Shown here one piece after another: positions 24,602-35,928 of a stretch of 64,000 nt of DNA; the stretch's first letter is position 1; each line of letters starts with the position of its first letter. Origin of the DNA: Marasmius tenuissimus (Eukaryota; Basidiomycota; Agaricomycetes; Agaricales; Marasmiaceae); the NCBI GenBank assembly GCA_029532415.1, contig JAQOTA010000053.1, forward strand, positions 4,898,001-4,962,000. The letters are read 5' to 3'. The translations under genes were made by a program, and so were the position numbers. The notes under the pieces are model-generated. The model worked only from the letters and a program-made list of their open reading frames with translations. It did not search any database and was not told the DNA's origin.

Positions 24602-25807
24602 ATGGAGAAAATGGAAGCTATCTCCTCAATAACTAGAGTGAGCGATCACTTTGTGATGTTGTCCTACATGTATCCAACAAATTCACCAAGCTCAGTGCGA
24701 ATGTGATCCGAATTCTTGCCCAGGTATTTCATGATTTCTCCCTGACTCAAGCCCCAACCGACCTTGCAATGTACCGTTCAGAATCCAGGAAAGTTTACAT
24801 TGCAAGGTACGCTACGTCCGGGTCTACTGTGTCAACTTCTCACAATAATTGCAGGAACCAACACCTACCTCGTCGGTAAACAGAACCCATACACCTTGAT
24901 CGACACTGGTGAGGGTAAAGAAGAATATGTGGCCGAGTTGGAGAAGGCACTGAAGGATACCGCCACCGTGAAGAACCCGAACGAGCCTGAAATATCCGAT
25001 ATTGTCTTGTCGCATTGGCACCGCGACCATGTCGGAGGGCTCTCGTCTGTCCTACCCATGCTTCGTCGACTTTGGGAAGCCCGGAACCCATCCACTCCTT
25101 ACAAACCTCCTAGGTTACACAAGCTTCCCATACCCACAGGTCGCGAACCTACTCATGAGTACTATAATCTCCCGTCCATTCTCGATTCAATTCCTTCGGA
25201 TCTCTTTACGCGCGGTCCATCCGGGCAAATTCTCCATGATCTTCACGACGGCCAGCGGATCGATTTATCTTCCGTGTCTATACAGATTCTCCACACTCCA
25301 GGACATACGACAGACTCCATCTGCATCTATTTCCCGGAAGACCGAGCGCTTTACACCGCTGATACCGTCCTCGGCCAAGGGACCGCCGTCTTCGAAGAGC
25401 TAGGTCCATACATAAACAGCCTCCGGAAGATGAAGGACTTCAACCGCTCTCCGTCCGGAGGAGCTTACGATACATTGTACCCCGGACACGGCCCAGTCGT
25501 CTCTGATGGTGTGCAACTGATAGAGACCTATATCAAACACCGCCTTGAGCGAGAGGCACAGATCTTGAAGGTTCTACGGTCGTCGCCCCCTGCTCCCTCT
25601 CAAGATGAGCCGGACGATAACCTTTCGCCGAATTGGACAACTTGGACGATCGTGAAGGACATTTATGCTGCATACCCAGAGTCATTGTGGCTGCCAGCTT
25701 GTAAGAGCGTGGAGTTGCATATGGGCAAACTCGAGCAGGAGGGGGTGATCAGGAAGTTGGGTGGAGATGGGATTCATGCCAAGTGGGGATTCAACGCTAG
25801 ATTGTAG
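24602..25807 (+). CDS. LACTB2-type metallo-beta-lactamase-fold hydrolase
   Basis: A member of the glyoxalase-II-like metallo-beta-lactamase group closest to LACTB2 (beta-lactamase-like protein 2), for which RNA endonuclease activity is known in mitochondria; related fungal enzymes act as thioesterases in polyketide pathways. The N terminus had to be rebuilt from small exons: 24602-24637, 24691-24723, 24782-24806 and 24855-25807. Joined, they give 348 residues starting MEKMEAISSITRLSANVIRI and running through NPGKFTLQGTNTYLVG, the expected family N terminus. Metal-binding motifs are intact: SHWHRDHVGG (HxHxDH), HTPGHTTDS, ALYTADTVLGQGT and YPGHGPVV. The C-terminal winged-helix-like part is present (PACKSVELHMGKLEQEGVIR). 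The gene appears complete. No mitochondrial targeting peptide is obvious. Confidence 0.9.
24761..24808 (+). repeat. 13-bp perfect inverted repeat bracketing a 25-nt exon
   Basis: The arms at 24761-24773 (ACCTTGCAATGTA) and 24796-24808 are perfect reverse complements with a 22-nt loop. The loop holds the acceptor of intron 2 (CAG at 24779-24781) and the first part of exon 3. The right arm covers the end of exon 3 and the GT donor of intron 3. In the transcript this would be a stable hairpin occluding both splice sites of that exon. Confidence 0.7.
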
Positions 25808-26283
25808 GTAAGGTATGGGAAACGATGTGGTCCAGGCGGGCATCCATCATTTTCTGTCAAGTTTGAAGGGTTTAGAAGCATCAATATCTCTGTAAACATT
25901 AATTGTGTGTTATCTTGAAGGATAGGATATGTATTGTAGTTTGAAGAAAACCAGAGCAGCTCGAACTTGGATACTACAGTGCTGAGAATCTCACCGGCGA
26001 TTTCGGAACCCCCACGGGAGATTGCGCTTTTAGACTTCTGCCTGTGACCACCATGTACACATCCTCTCCCAAGCTCATCAGCAAAACGTCAAACATTTAA
26101 TATCCTCGTCCCTATGCTTCACGTTCAGAGCGTCATGCAGGAACAATCTCCATCATTTGAAGAAGAATCAGCTTTTGTTGGACAGAATTCTATATGACCG
26201 TATGGTCGCATTAGGCTTTCCCCGAGGAACCCATCGAATCAATACTTAAGGATGCGGTAGCATCAAGAAGTTCCAGGTTAATC
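25808..26283. other. Intergenic region, nothing recognised
   Basis: About 475 bp between two plus-strand genes. It holds presumed 3' UTR and promoter sequence and no supported frame. Confidence 0.45.
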
Positions 26284-27874
26284 ATGGCTTCTCTATCCTC
26301 TTCCTTTGTCTCCCAGCTCGGCGCTCTTCTCTCCCAAGACGCGAAAGTTCTCACCGATTCCAACAACGACGAGTTCAAGGAACTTCTTCGACGATGGAGT
26401 GATATAGACAAGCAAGTTCCAGGTGCCATTGTGCTAGTTGCGACTGAGGAGGACGTGGTCAAGACAGTGAGTAATTGAATTATGTTTCTTACCAACAATG
26501 ATTGAAGAGGGCGGATGTTCTCTCGATAGGTCAAGCTTGCCGTAGAGTCTCAAGTTCCTTTCGTACCAAAGTCTGGTGGACATAGTTTTTGGTCCACAAT
26601 TGGGAGCTCGGGAATAATCATCGATCTGAGTGCCTTCAAGGGCGTAGCAATTGATAAAGAAGCGAAAACCATCACAGTTACAGGAGGTACACCCATCAAA
26701 GAAGTGAACGATATTGCGTTTGAGCAAGGACTTTGCGTTCGTATGTCGTCCTTCGATCATCTTATGACGCCCAAGTCTTAACACAATTCCTTGTAGCACT
26801 CGGAACAGCAAACACTGCTGGTGTAATCCCCCAGGCCATCGGTGGAGGTCTCAGCGCCCTCGCCACTCTGTGCGGATATACCTCCGATAACATCCTCTCT
26901 GCTCGCATGGTCACCGCCAGCGGCGAACTCGTCGACGTATCTAACGATTCTCACCCCGACCTACTCTACGCAATTCGCGGTGCCGGCCAATTCTTCGGGG
27001 TCGTCACCTCACTCACTCTTCGAGCCCATCCACTATCCGTCCTTCGAACACCCGACGCTACCCTCTACACCGGCACCATCGTATTCCCCATCTCCCGTCT
27101 CGACGATGTCATCGAAGCCTTTGTCCCCATGGTCACCAACGAATCCAACCCCTGGGCAGGACTCATGCTGATCGGTGCCCCTCCACCCGCATTCCAAACC
27201 GTCATTATGATCCTCCCCATCTACTTTGGCCCCCAAGAAGAAGCGGAAAAGTTTTTGGAGCCCCTCCGTGCGCTCGAACCTGTCATATTCGACGGTAAAA
27301 ACGTCTTGTATACCCGTGCTAACGACGCGGTGGATGCGTTTTGTGTCAAGGACGGGTTCAAGCGGTTCGCCGGTGCGGGGATGAGTCTGGAACATTTCAG
27401 GGATCGCGCCAAGGTCGTGTTTCCCAAAATTGCAGAGTTGTTTGAGGAGCTCAAGAAGGTGGCGCCTGATGCTGGAGCGACCGCTTATGCGTTGGAATGG
27501 AACGCGTATAGCTCGCCGCATAGGAAGGAAACGGAGATTAAGGAAGAGGAGACGGCGTTTGCTCATAAGGATGCGAAGGCTTGGCTGTGAGTCTTAGTTG
27601 TTCCCTCTCCCGATCTCACGCTCACAAGCGGAACAGGGAGCTTCTGTCATGGTACACCGATCCCGCATCTCATTCTGAGGTTTCGCGGATTGAGCAACAG
27701 GCGCTTGCTTTGGTTCGGGAAGGCCAACATGATGACCATGTCTCGACATATCAGAATTGGACTCGTACTGACCCTATCGAAATCCGCTACAGAGGGAAGG
27801 AACGACTGGAGAAGCTGAAAGCGTTGAAAAAACAATGGGATCCGAATGGTATATTCACCAGGGAACTTCTGTAA
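26284..27874 (+). CDS. FAD-linked oxidoreductase (FAD_binding_4 plus BBE)
   Basis: A PCMH/VAO-type flavoprotein of the berberine-bridge-enzyme/oligosaccharide-oxidase class, oxidising an alcohol or sugar at a covalently held FAD. Exons are approximately 26284-26466, 26530-26740, 26797-27587 and 27637-27874. The FAD domain shows GAIVLVATEEDVVKTVKLAV, then VPKSGGHSFWS (the His of GGH is the usual flavin attachment site), GIIIDLSAFKGVAID and VTVTGG-type strands. It continues with TANTAGVIPQAIGGGLSALA, the NILSARMVTASGELVDVS block and DLLYAIRGAGQFFGVVTSLT. The C-terminal BBE-like motif is KKQWDPNGIF (YDPxNxF in relatives). No signal peptide is apparent (the start is MASLSSSFVSQLGALLSQ), unlike many secreted family members. 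It appears intact; the substrate is unknown. Confidence 0.88.
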
Positions 27875-28076
27875 TCGCAGGTAGTTAGCCGTAGTGAGTA
27901 CGTCACCCTATTTTCTTGTAACAATCGACACCAGACGTGCGAAATTGCAAATCGTTTCGGGTTTGAAAGGAGAATGTCAGAGCTCAGTGTAACTGTTACC
28001 AACCCTCTTTAGAAACTGGTAGCAACCTACTAAAACCGATCGGGACATTGGAAAATCATGCACATGCACACGCACG

Positions 28077-28083
28077 TATAAGA
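28077..28083 (+). promoter_or_regulatory. TATA box of the CAP-protein gene
   Basis: TATAAGA about 70 bp upstream of the start codon at 28154. This is a plausible core promoter position for a highly transcribed secreted-protein gene. Confidence 0.5.
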
Positions 28084-28153
28084 GGCGGGATTTTCTGAGG
28101 GTTGTTCTTTACCCAGTCTTTGACACCCCACGGTCCTTTTTACATTTCCACTA

Positions 28154-29163
28154 ATGCCAACCGCAATGCGTCTCCTGTCTTTACTCTGCATCCTCTCTAT
28201 ATCTACTCCGTATGTTCTCGGCGCAGCGCGGCTCCACCGAAGGCATTGGACAGTCAAGAAAGTCGTGTACAATAGCGAGTGCAAGGGCGTAGAGAGGTAT
28301 GCCTTATATATTCTCTTTGATTTGAATCTCGTCACCGGATTATTGACTCCTACAACGACAGCTGCTCCGGTGGTGAATGGTCCTATTCGGTGTATCAGCC
28401 CCCAGCTCAGCAGGATCAACCTGCGTCCCCTTCCCCTTCCCCTTCCCCTCCTTCCGACAACAACAACAGTGGCGGTGGCGGTTCGACTGGGGATGCTGAC
28501 AAGGACATGTATCTGAAGTTGCACAATGACATCCGTGGTCAACATGGTGCGGGACCTCTGCAGTGGAACAACACCCTCGAGACGGCCGCGCAGAAATGGG
28601 CGAACGGATGTGTCTTTGAGCATTCCCGTGGTGCTATTGGACCGTTCGGAGGTACGTATAATATCTTTCTTAGCGTCTTTCTTGCTCTCAACCTAGACCC
28701 ATACTTTCTCAGAGAATCTCTCAACCGGTACGGGAGACTTTGGCATTGATGCCGCCGTGAAATTGTGGACTGACGAGGCTGGTAAGTTCAATTGGTCTCT
28801 TTGAATGGAAGGTCTCCCTCAAACTTCCTCCCGTAGGCGACTATAATCCTTCCAATCCTCAGTACTCTCACTTCACTCAAATGGTCTGGAAAGAAAGCAC
28901 CCAGGTCGGGTGTGCCGTTGCGACTGGTTGCAACGGAATCTTCGACGGCAGTTATGGGGTGAGTTCTTCAGCACTGACTCGTGCGCCATGGATGCTCAAC
29001 AACTGCGATTACTTTTCAGCCCGCAAAACTTTACGTCTGTGAATATTATCCTGCCGGAAATGTTATCGGAGATTTCCAGTAAGTCATAGAGCGAGAGTCT
29101 TTTGGTTGAATAGGAGACGGAGACTGATAACGTCCATCGTACAGATCGAACGTTCAGGCGTAA
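28154..29163 (+). CDS. Secreted CAP/PR-1-like (SCP/TAPS) protein
   Basis: A secreted cysteine-rich CAP-superfamily protein; fungal members (Pry-type) bind sterols and lipids extracellularly. An N-terminal signal peptide is visible (RLLSLLCILSISTPYVLG). After one intron the frame continues CSGGEWSYSVYQPPAQQDQP into a Pro/Ser and Gly-rich linker. The CAP domain then spans several small exons: LKLHNDIRGQHGAGPLQWNN, WANGCVFEHSRG, GENLSTGTGDFGIDAAVKLW (across a junction), YSHFTQMVWKESTQVGCAV (the CAP1 signature), and YVCEYYPAGN (CAP2). It ends SNVQA at 29161-29163. The active-site-like His/Glu residues of the CAP cavity (H in LHN, E in GENL, H in HFTQMVW) are all present. The start could be 28154 or the ATG at 28166. 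Confidence 0.9.
28427..28448 (+). repeat. C4T2 repeat in the CAP linker (minus-strand G4 motif)
   Basis: Four CCCC tracts separated by TT, inside the coding sequence for the Pro-Ser linker of the CAP protein. The complementary strand is a perfect four-tract G-quadruplex motif. Confidence 0.6.
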
Positions 29164-29466
29164 GACCTTATGAAGAATCCTTGGTCGGCCAATAATCTTT
29201 ATACCCCTTTGTGTTTGTAGCTATACATCCGGCATGTATCCGTCGTTGACAGATATCCAGCGTTGAACGTAAGAGGTGTGGTTGAGTAAGCGTGCTGGGG
29301 CCTCGCCAGTAACTGAGAACACGCGAGCTCGAACCGTTGAGACTTTAGACTCCTTACAGACAGCATCTGGAGGCCTTCCAAAATAATTCACGATCAGTAA
29401 GTACATTCCAAACAAAAGGAGTCTGGTGTAGTAAAAAGCATGATTGCTCTCTCCCTTCCAAGTTAA
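29164..29466. other. Convergent intergenic spacer
   Basis: About 300 bp between the stops of the converging CAP and P450 genes; no feature recognised. Confidence 0.45.
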
Positions 29467-31646
29467 TCACGCCGCCTCGAGCTGCGCAATAAGTGCTTGC
29501 GCCTCCGCACGAGGTTGAACGTCACATTCAAACGGCACTGGCTCACTATGGAACGAGTCAGTCGATACCCCGAGGAAAACCAACAGCTCAGTCGGAAACC
29601 GACCTGGCTAGCCCCTCGGTGAACTCCAGCTTCGGAACTTTGGGGTCTCCCATTTTGTCCTTCTTCGGAACGATTTCCACTGTGGCGACTATACACGCTA
29701 TCGCATTCCAAATGTTGAGGTCTGCGAAGTAACGACCCGGACAGATTCTGAAGACGAACATCATGCACCCACGCTCAGCGGCATCGCGAACAAAGCGGAG
29801 AGTCAGACGAACCGTCGGCCAAAGCCCCAAGCAGGGAACTGTGGCTCTCCCCAACCTTCGGGAGCCGGAAGGAAACGCGTGGGTTCAAATTCGAAAGGGT
29901 TTGAGTACACCTTTGAGTCAATACTCATGCCGCTAACAAGCACCTATGATGAATGTCTGGGTTCAGTAGGAAACATATAAAGTACTTACTACATGTTCGG
30001 GATCACGACGGACCCTTTGGGGATGAACATTCCTTTGTAGACGTCGTCTTCGATGGTGGCATGCGGTATGCCTATTAAGTGACCAAAAGTCAGCAAAAAG
30101 ATCGGGCCTGACATGGATTATTGTATATACCCAATGGAGCAGGAGGGTGCCAGCTACGCGGAGATCAGCGATCATGTTGATCAGTGAGCGGAATGGAGGC
30201 TTCGGACGCGCACCGGAAAACTTCTTGAATAATACAATCGATGTATGGTAACGAGTCTCGGTCGTCCAGCGTGGGTAGCCGGTCGTGGCCAACGACAGAC
30301 ACAATCTCTTCGTACGCCCGTTTCTGGCATTCAGGATGCCGGAGCATGGCCAAAAAGAACATAAGCAGAGTGATATGGCTCTGTCAAACTGTGAGTAAAG
30401 GGCTATGCTGTGGAGGAGGTCGAGCCCACCGTATCAGTCGCCGCGGTGAAGATTTGTGCGTTAGCCCCCTTGATATCTTCAATCTCAATAGCCTCTGGAC
30501 CAGTCGCATCGTGGTCTAACTCCTCGAGATTACTGGATATGAAGGACTTGTCGAAAGTCTTTGTTTTCTAATTCGACGCGGAAACACCATTGATCAAGGG
30601 GTCGAATCAAAACGTACAATATCTCACCATTGCCTCTTGAACATGCCGAACCGGAGCCTCATGCAGCTTGCGTATCCATTTGGACTGGGCGCGTGCCACA
30701 TTCCCATAGTGAGTACCAGGAAACCATGATGGCATATGGCGCACTGTAAATGGTGAGACTCCAACTTCCCGGGGCGCAAGTTTGTTCTGTACTCACACCA
30801 TGGGAAGAAGTCGATTGGAGTGTTCCCCGCTGGTCCACAGCTACTCAATGCAATATGAAGGTTGTCCATTAATTCAATGTATTCGTCATTGTCGGACTGG
30901 AGTTTATGACCGAAAGTGAGCCGCATTATGGATGAGAGCGTAAACCTGTTTCGAAGATTCAACCCCGTCTAGCGCGTTCTAAAGACTGAAACTCGACCTA
31001 CCTGCGAATAGCATTTGTGAATCCGCCAAAATCCGGGTCAACGAGGTTTTTAACTAGGGTCCGGGCCTCAACTGCGATAGCGGGGTTGTATGAAAGTGAC
31101 TCCTTGCGGCTCAAACGCCGTTGCATCATTTTGCGATGCTTGAGCATTTCCTTTCCGTACTGCATGAAGCTCAAGCCCCGTATCCATCCCATGCTAGAGA
31201 ATGTCAGCAGATCGTCGACATGGGTGACGGGAGAAGCTTTACGCACAACTCGAAGATAACAAAGCGTGGCCTGCAACTATAGTTGCTACTTCTGTTGTCT
31301 AGTAGTGCTTGCGCTACCCCAGCACTTCCCAGAACGATGATATTTCTTCCCAAGACATTCAGGTGCATCACATCCCCTGATGATGGAAACACTGATTAGC
31401 TCATGCTAAATGCGGCGGAATCAAAAGGGACGATTGCAACTCGCCATATTCTTTTGCCCATTCATGGAAAGTCTCCGCTGGTCTTTCGGACGGCATAACA
31501 CGCAGGTGACCAATAAATAGATCTGCGCGCGGACCGGGAGGCAAAGAGCTTCCCCGGAGATTCTTCACAAACCATAGAACGAAAAGCGATAGTATGCAGG
31601 TTGTTGTAACCGCGAACTGCGTCGTCAATGTCATACCAGTGTCCAT
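29467..31646 (-). CDS. Cytochrome P450 monooxygenase
   Basis: A microsomal class-II P450 of about 500 residues. The start at 31646 gives MDTGMTLTTQ, then a membrane anchor (CILSLFVLWFVKNL) and the proline-rich hinge SSLPPGPRADLF. Exons then read WIRGLSFMQYGKEMLKHRKM (C-helix), RFTLSSIMRLTFGHKLQSD, and the I-helix FTAATDT in place of the more common AGxDT. The K-helix is CIIQEVFR (ExxR), spliced to WHPPAPLG and then GIPHATIEDDVYKGMFIPKG. FEFEPTRFLP corresponds to the PERF motif. The haem loop WGFGRRICPGR is assembled across a 65-nt intron (29748-29812), followed by YFADLNIWNAIACIVATVEI. A last intron joins GLA to SEPVPFECDVQPR, with the stop at 29467-29469. It looks intact and typical of expanded agaricomycete CYP families; the family number and substrate are not assignable here. 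Confidence 0.92.
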
Positions 31647-33814
31647 TCTGGAGTTCCACTTGTATGAGATATAGCACATGTCAGATGTGTAAAGAAGCTG
31701 CGCACCTGTTTGAGACCTCTGCATGCGAAGGAGGTCTGACGGTGCAGAGACAATGGTGGTAATCAACCAGCTCTTCATGCTAGGACCGAAAGGGAATATA
31801 TACAAGTAGCTTGGACACATTCCCACCTTTTGAATTCTAGCCTAGGGGCCGGGCCATCAAGGACATCTACGGTGATATGGCATTGGAAGCAAAAGACCCG
31901 AGATAGGTGAATCCCCTCCCGCAACCGTGACTGGCACCCGTGGTGCGCTATTGATGTGGAATGAATGGTCTCGAGGACTAGCCTTGATAAGTGTAGTGGT
32001 CCAGGTGTACTGCATATTAGCTGAAGCTGAGGTGTTCACATGTCACCTCGGGACCCAGAATCGGAAGCGGTGGATCATCCATATAAGGTTACGCATACGA
32101 ATGAATCGAAGAAAGGGGTCCGTGCCATGAAGGCGCAAAACAAGACAGGCAGGGCTACCTTTCGAGGCTTCGAGTTTTGCTGTCCAAGCTACAAAGTACA
32201 TCGCATGTAAGTCCAGAAATATGATTTACGACTACGCGCTCACCTCAGCCCGATTCCGAGCCCGTGATATAGTTCTGTTGACTGGAGTATTATTCGACTT
32301 GTGGTGCCGAACAGGTAAACTACGTATATCAGGCCTACCACTTGCCTACCGGTCGTTGCACGTCCGATTTTGAATCCACAAGCCAAGGTACCACCCTAAT
32401 ATGTAACTGCACGATGCTCGAACGCATCTCCGCACCATTGCATAGGCACAGAGTTCCCAACGCGATTCAGTCCACCGCCCGATATCGTCCTGATAGGGTT
32501 ATGAAAATGCATGTCGGAGACGCGTCACCGTGGACGTGGATTTAGCGCAATGTCTTCCAGTTTTTCTCGGGTCACATCGACAGTGCCAGCTACATCGATT
32601 TTATTCTTCGTGTCGGTGCTTATTGGTAACATTGTAGATAAACACGAATATAGAGTGAATATAGCTCTATGTGCAAAGTATGAAACGCGTCATTTAGGTG
32701 AACATTGCCAGATAATGCCTGTAGTACGCACCTAGAGTTCCAGACTGCCACCCAATCTCAGTATCGCCCTTTCTGACGCATAGTGCACCACTTAGCGTAT
32801 CAGGATGAGGAAAAACAAAACGTGACGAAGGTGGCGGACAGAAGTGGCGGGCGTGCCCGCGTCCAAAAGAAAGGACGGTAGACGCTCGAAGGCAGATGTA
32901 GCAGTCGCAAATGGTCATCAACAGTTCTTGTGAAATCCACGAAACCGAATGTCGGACACAACAGCGCTCACTGTCAAACAGAAAGATGGACAGATGTGAC
33001 CGTGTACGGTGGGTATAACGAGCCTGTTTTGAGGATGAACGGAGGGACAAGAAATTCTTGTCATGGGAATTTCGAGACACAACAGCGAGTGCCAAAAACG
33101 ATCGTGGGATTATCTGCAGACTCCATCCAAACTACATCATGCACTCCATGATCATCTCGATTGTCAGTGTCACCAAACAAGCATGGTGAGAGCAGACCCA
33201 GGGCTCGAGTCTACCGCCCTGAGGACAAGCACGGTCCACACACTGGCTTCCAATGTTCGTCTCTGCCCTGCGATAGCAAATTGTAAGATCAAAGGTGGGC
33301 GAGATCGGAAGGACGACCCGGTCAAAGCGGTGAAAAAAGAGAGCGCCGATCTAGGGAGTTAGAAGCATCAAAGAAACCGAGTGGTTCAATTCATCTCGGG
33401 ATACCCAAAATTATTTATGGACATCGATGGATACATGGATCATATGCTTTCCAAATTCCATCATCACATCTATGATACTCCTACGGGGGCTAAGTCGGCT
33501 TTTCCTGTGGTATATGAGACTCGGTTCTACGTGGGTTTATCTCTTCTTTACCGCTTCTCGTTCGCCTCTCACTCCCCCACCCCCCCTTCCCGATTCCAGG
33601 TGAGCCAGTCTTACACCGCAGCCTTTCATCTTGAACATCGCTCCGGAGAAGTGTTGTGGTAGCTTGTATAAGCACCGCAGGTTTCTGCTTGATACACTGG
33701 TTTGTTTAGTACCATAAGCCTCGGGTCTCTGAGCTGCAAGTGACTCTACGCATTCTAGTACATTGTACTTACCCTTGGTTGGTTATTGTAGGTTTCCTTA
33801 CCATCGCCTCTGTC
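31647..33814. other. Long intergenic region, no supported gene
   Basis: About 2.2 kb upstream of both the P450 (-) and the membrane-protein gene (+). Only short unrelated frames occur, on both strands, with no recognisable motif or splice pattern. It must contain both promoters. No repeat was noticed. Confidence 0.45.
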
Positions 33815-35066
33815 ATGTCTTTCGATACCCTGGAGGACCCTGGCGATCTCTGGTTCGAGCGAGCCACGTTCGTTTCAACCCACCTATCGTCAGTCGGCTA
33901 TGGTGCGTTTTGCAAGTTATATCAAGACCTACACTCGCATTGACATATAGATCGTTCACAGGAATACATGTCGCAGTTTTTTTCACAGTCACCTACTTCC
34001 TCCTCAAGAAGAAAATGCAGTACAAGTTACTCTGGCTCCTTTTCAATGGATCCCTTTTCGCATTCGGTACTATCAGCTTGGCATGTAGTATCTACTACAA
34101 CGAGAACGCTTGGGTCAACCAAAGAGAGTATCCGAGCGGCCCTTTCGCATACTTGTTCGAGCAGCAGGCACTCCCTACCCAAACCCTTGGAAACACCGCT
34201 GCAATCTTAGCGTCGTTCTTTGCTGATGGTTTGATGGCGAGTCCTCCCTATTCGTCGCACTCTCGATGCTAGGCTCACCTATCGTGCTCACAGCTACAAC
34301 GGGCTGCCATCCTATACGATTGGAACTGGTGGGTTATCGTTCCACCGGGGTTGTTTTATATCGCGTGTGTCAGTACGTGGCTTTCATACTGGTCTCACTT
34401 GACGAAATCAAGGTCCTAACACCATCTCTAAAGTCCTATCGATCCTCACAACTATTCAGCTCGCTCTTCCCGATCAGACGAATTGGACCCCTCTTTCCCT
34501 CCCAGTCTGGATCGTCCTCATGATCCTACCAATGTGGCTCACCGCACTCATCGCCGGGAGGATATTATACTATCGCCATGAGCTGAAGAAGCTCATGGGC
34601 ACCGAAGCCGCCAAAGTATATACCGGTGTAGCAGCTGTAGTTATCGAGAGTGCTCTACCGTTCACCATCATTTCAATCATCCTTCTCGGCCTCTTCGGTG
34701 ATAACAACGTTGCGCAGAATTTGTTTGTGTCGCTCATGGTGCAGATCGAGGTATGTCCCCTGAGTTACTAAGTCAGTCGAGCTAACCTCATCCTGATCTT
34801 ACTAGTGTATTGCTCCTGAAATGATTGTCTTGCGCGTCATTCTGGGTCATGCCTGGACGAGTCAGACGCTCAAGCCTAAGAAGGGATTAGACATCAACGA
34901 CGTAGAGGCTAGAAGGAGGACCTTCACGCCCATGGCTTTCGCGGAACCGTCCACGATCTCGGTAGCCGATAGTTCCACCCAGATGGAGAGGTCAAAGTCC
35001 CAGTTAGAGGGAAATATGCATCACCAGGAGAAAAAAGAAAACTCGGGTGGCATTGATATGGTCTAA
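33815..35066 (+). CDS. Multi-pass membrane protein of unknown function (about 7 TM)
   Basis: The start at 33815 gives MSFDTLEDPGDLWFERATFV. An intron at about 33902-33960 is spliced to give VGYGIHVAVFFTVTYFLLKK. Successive hydrophobic segments follow: LLWLLFNGSLFAFGTISLAC, LGNTAAILASFFADGLM, WWVIVPPGLFYIACVS, VLSILTTIQLAL, VWIVLMILPMWLTALIAGRI, YTGVAAVVIESALPFTIISI with ILLGLFG, and FVSLMVQIECIAPEMIVLRV. The C terminus is hydrophilic (HHQEKKENSGGIDMV). This topology, with a W/N-containing third loop and a conserved IE...P region in the sixth helix, is common among uncharacterised agaricomycete membrane proteins that are sometimes compared with GPCRs. Function is not assignable. Confidence 0.75.
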
Positions 35067-35288
35067 TGCTTGAATAGGTAAGGCCGCAGTCATGTCGAAC
35101 CTGACTCCAATTATTCCTGGACGAGAACTTCAGGCCTTAGGAGTTGTTGTTATGGTAAAATATCTATACGTCGTGTCGTTAAACCCTAATTCGTTGGTCA
35201 TGTACATCAACATTATTTCGTACTGAAGACTCATAGATATTTATATCGTCCAAGATAGTCCATGAGTGACAACGAGAAACCGAGCCTC

Positions 35289-35928
35289 TCAAGTAGAGAA
35301 ATGGTAGAGCTCACTTCCCGGGGTCGTACCACAAGCAATGAGGTTGAGGTCGTCTGATGGCGGGCGGCCGACCTGTAGGCAAAGACTGGTGTCTGACGCC
35401 ATCTTCACCTTGCAGTCAGAGGCGATACGGGTCCTAGGAGGGGCGACAGCAGCGCCGCTCGCACAGGTCTGGCACTCGATGGTGAAGATTTGACGACTGC
35501 GAAGTACATTTCATCAATATAGAGCGAAGATGAACAAGCGGATCGAGCTTACGCATCAGGGCCGTTCGTCACAGCACCCATCGTAAGGGAGTCACCGGGG
35601 TTGCGAGTGAGTACTTGGTTGTTGTTGGTGATATCCCTGAAACGAATTTCAGTCAGCCTGAGAAGGATGGATCCTGAATCCTATAGGAAACAAACCGGAA
35701 AACGTAGCCGGAGATTGGCTGTCCAGTCGGCTCAATATGCCAGAAGGGATTGGGGGATCCATGACCGCGACCGTCGGGAGTTACAAAGCCGTTGGCTCCC
35801 AAGATGCTGATTCCAGCTCCCTCGAAGTTGGGCGAGCATGTCGCACGAGCAACAGGGTTCGCCAACGCAGCACCGAAGAGGCCAGAGGCAATAGCGCAGA
35901 GTGCGAGGAAAGAGCTTGAAGAAGGCAT
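35289..35928 (-). CDS. Small secreted protein, Cys-containing, possible lectin-like fold
   Basis: The start at 35928 opens with a signal peptide (SSFLALCAIASGLFGAALAN) and probable cleavage near NPVA. Mature exons read CSPNFEGAGISILGANGFVT, PFWHIEPTGQPISGYVFR, DITNNNQVLTRNPGDSLTMG, then ARQIFTIECQTCASG and CKVKMASDTSLCLQVGRPPS followed by LNLIACGTTPGSELYHF. The stop is at 35289-35291. The mature protein is about 145 residues. The last block (CLQVG...LNLIACG...LYHF) loosely resembles the CLDV...V.LW.C....Q.W repeat of ricin-B-type beta-trefoils, but only one or two units are visible, so this is a weak suggestion. A TATA box lies about 80 bp upstream. A small secreted effector-like or carbohydrate-binding protein is possible. 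Confidence 0.7.
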
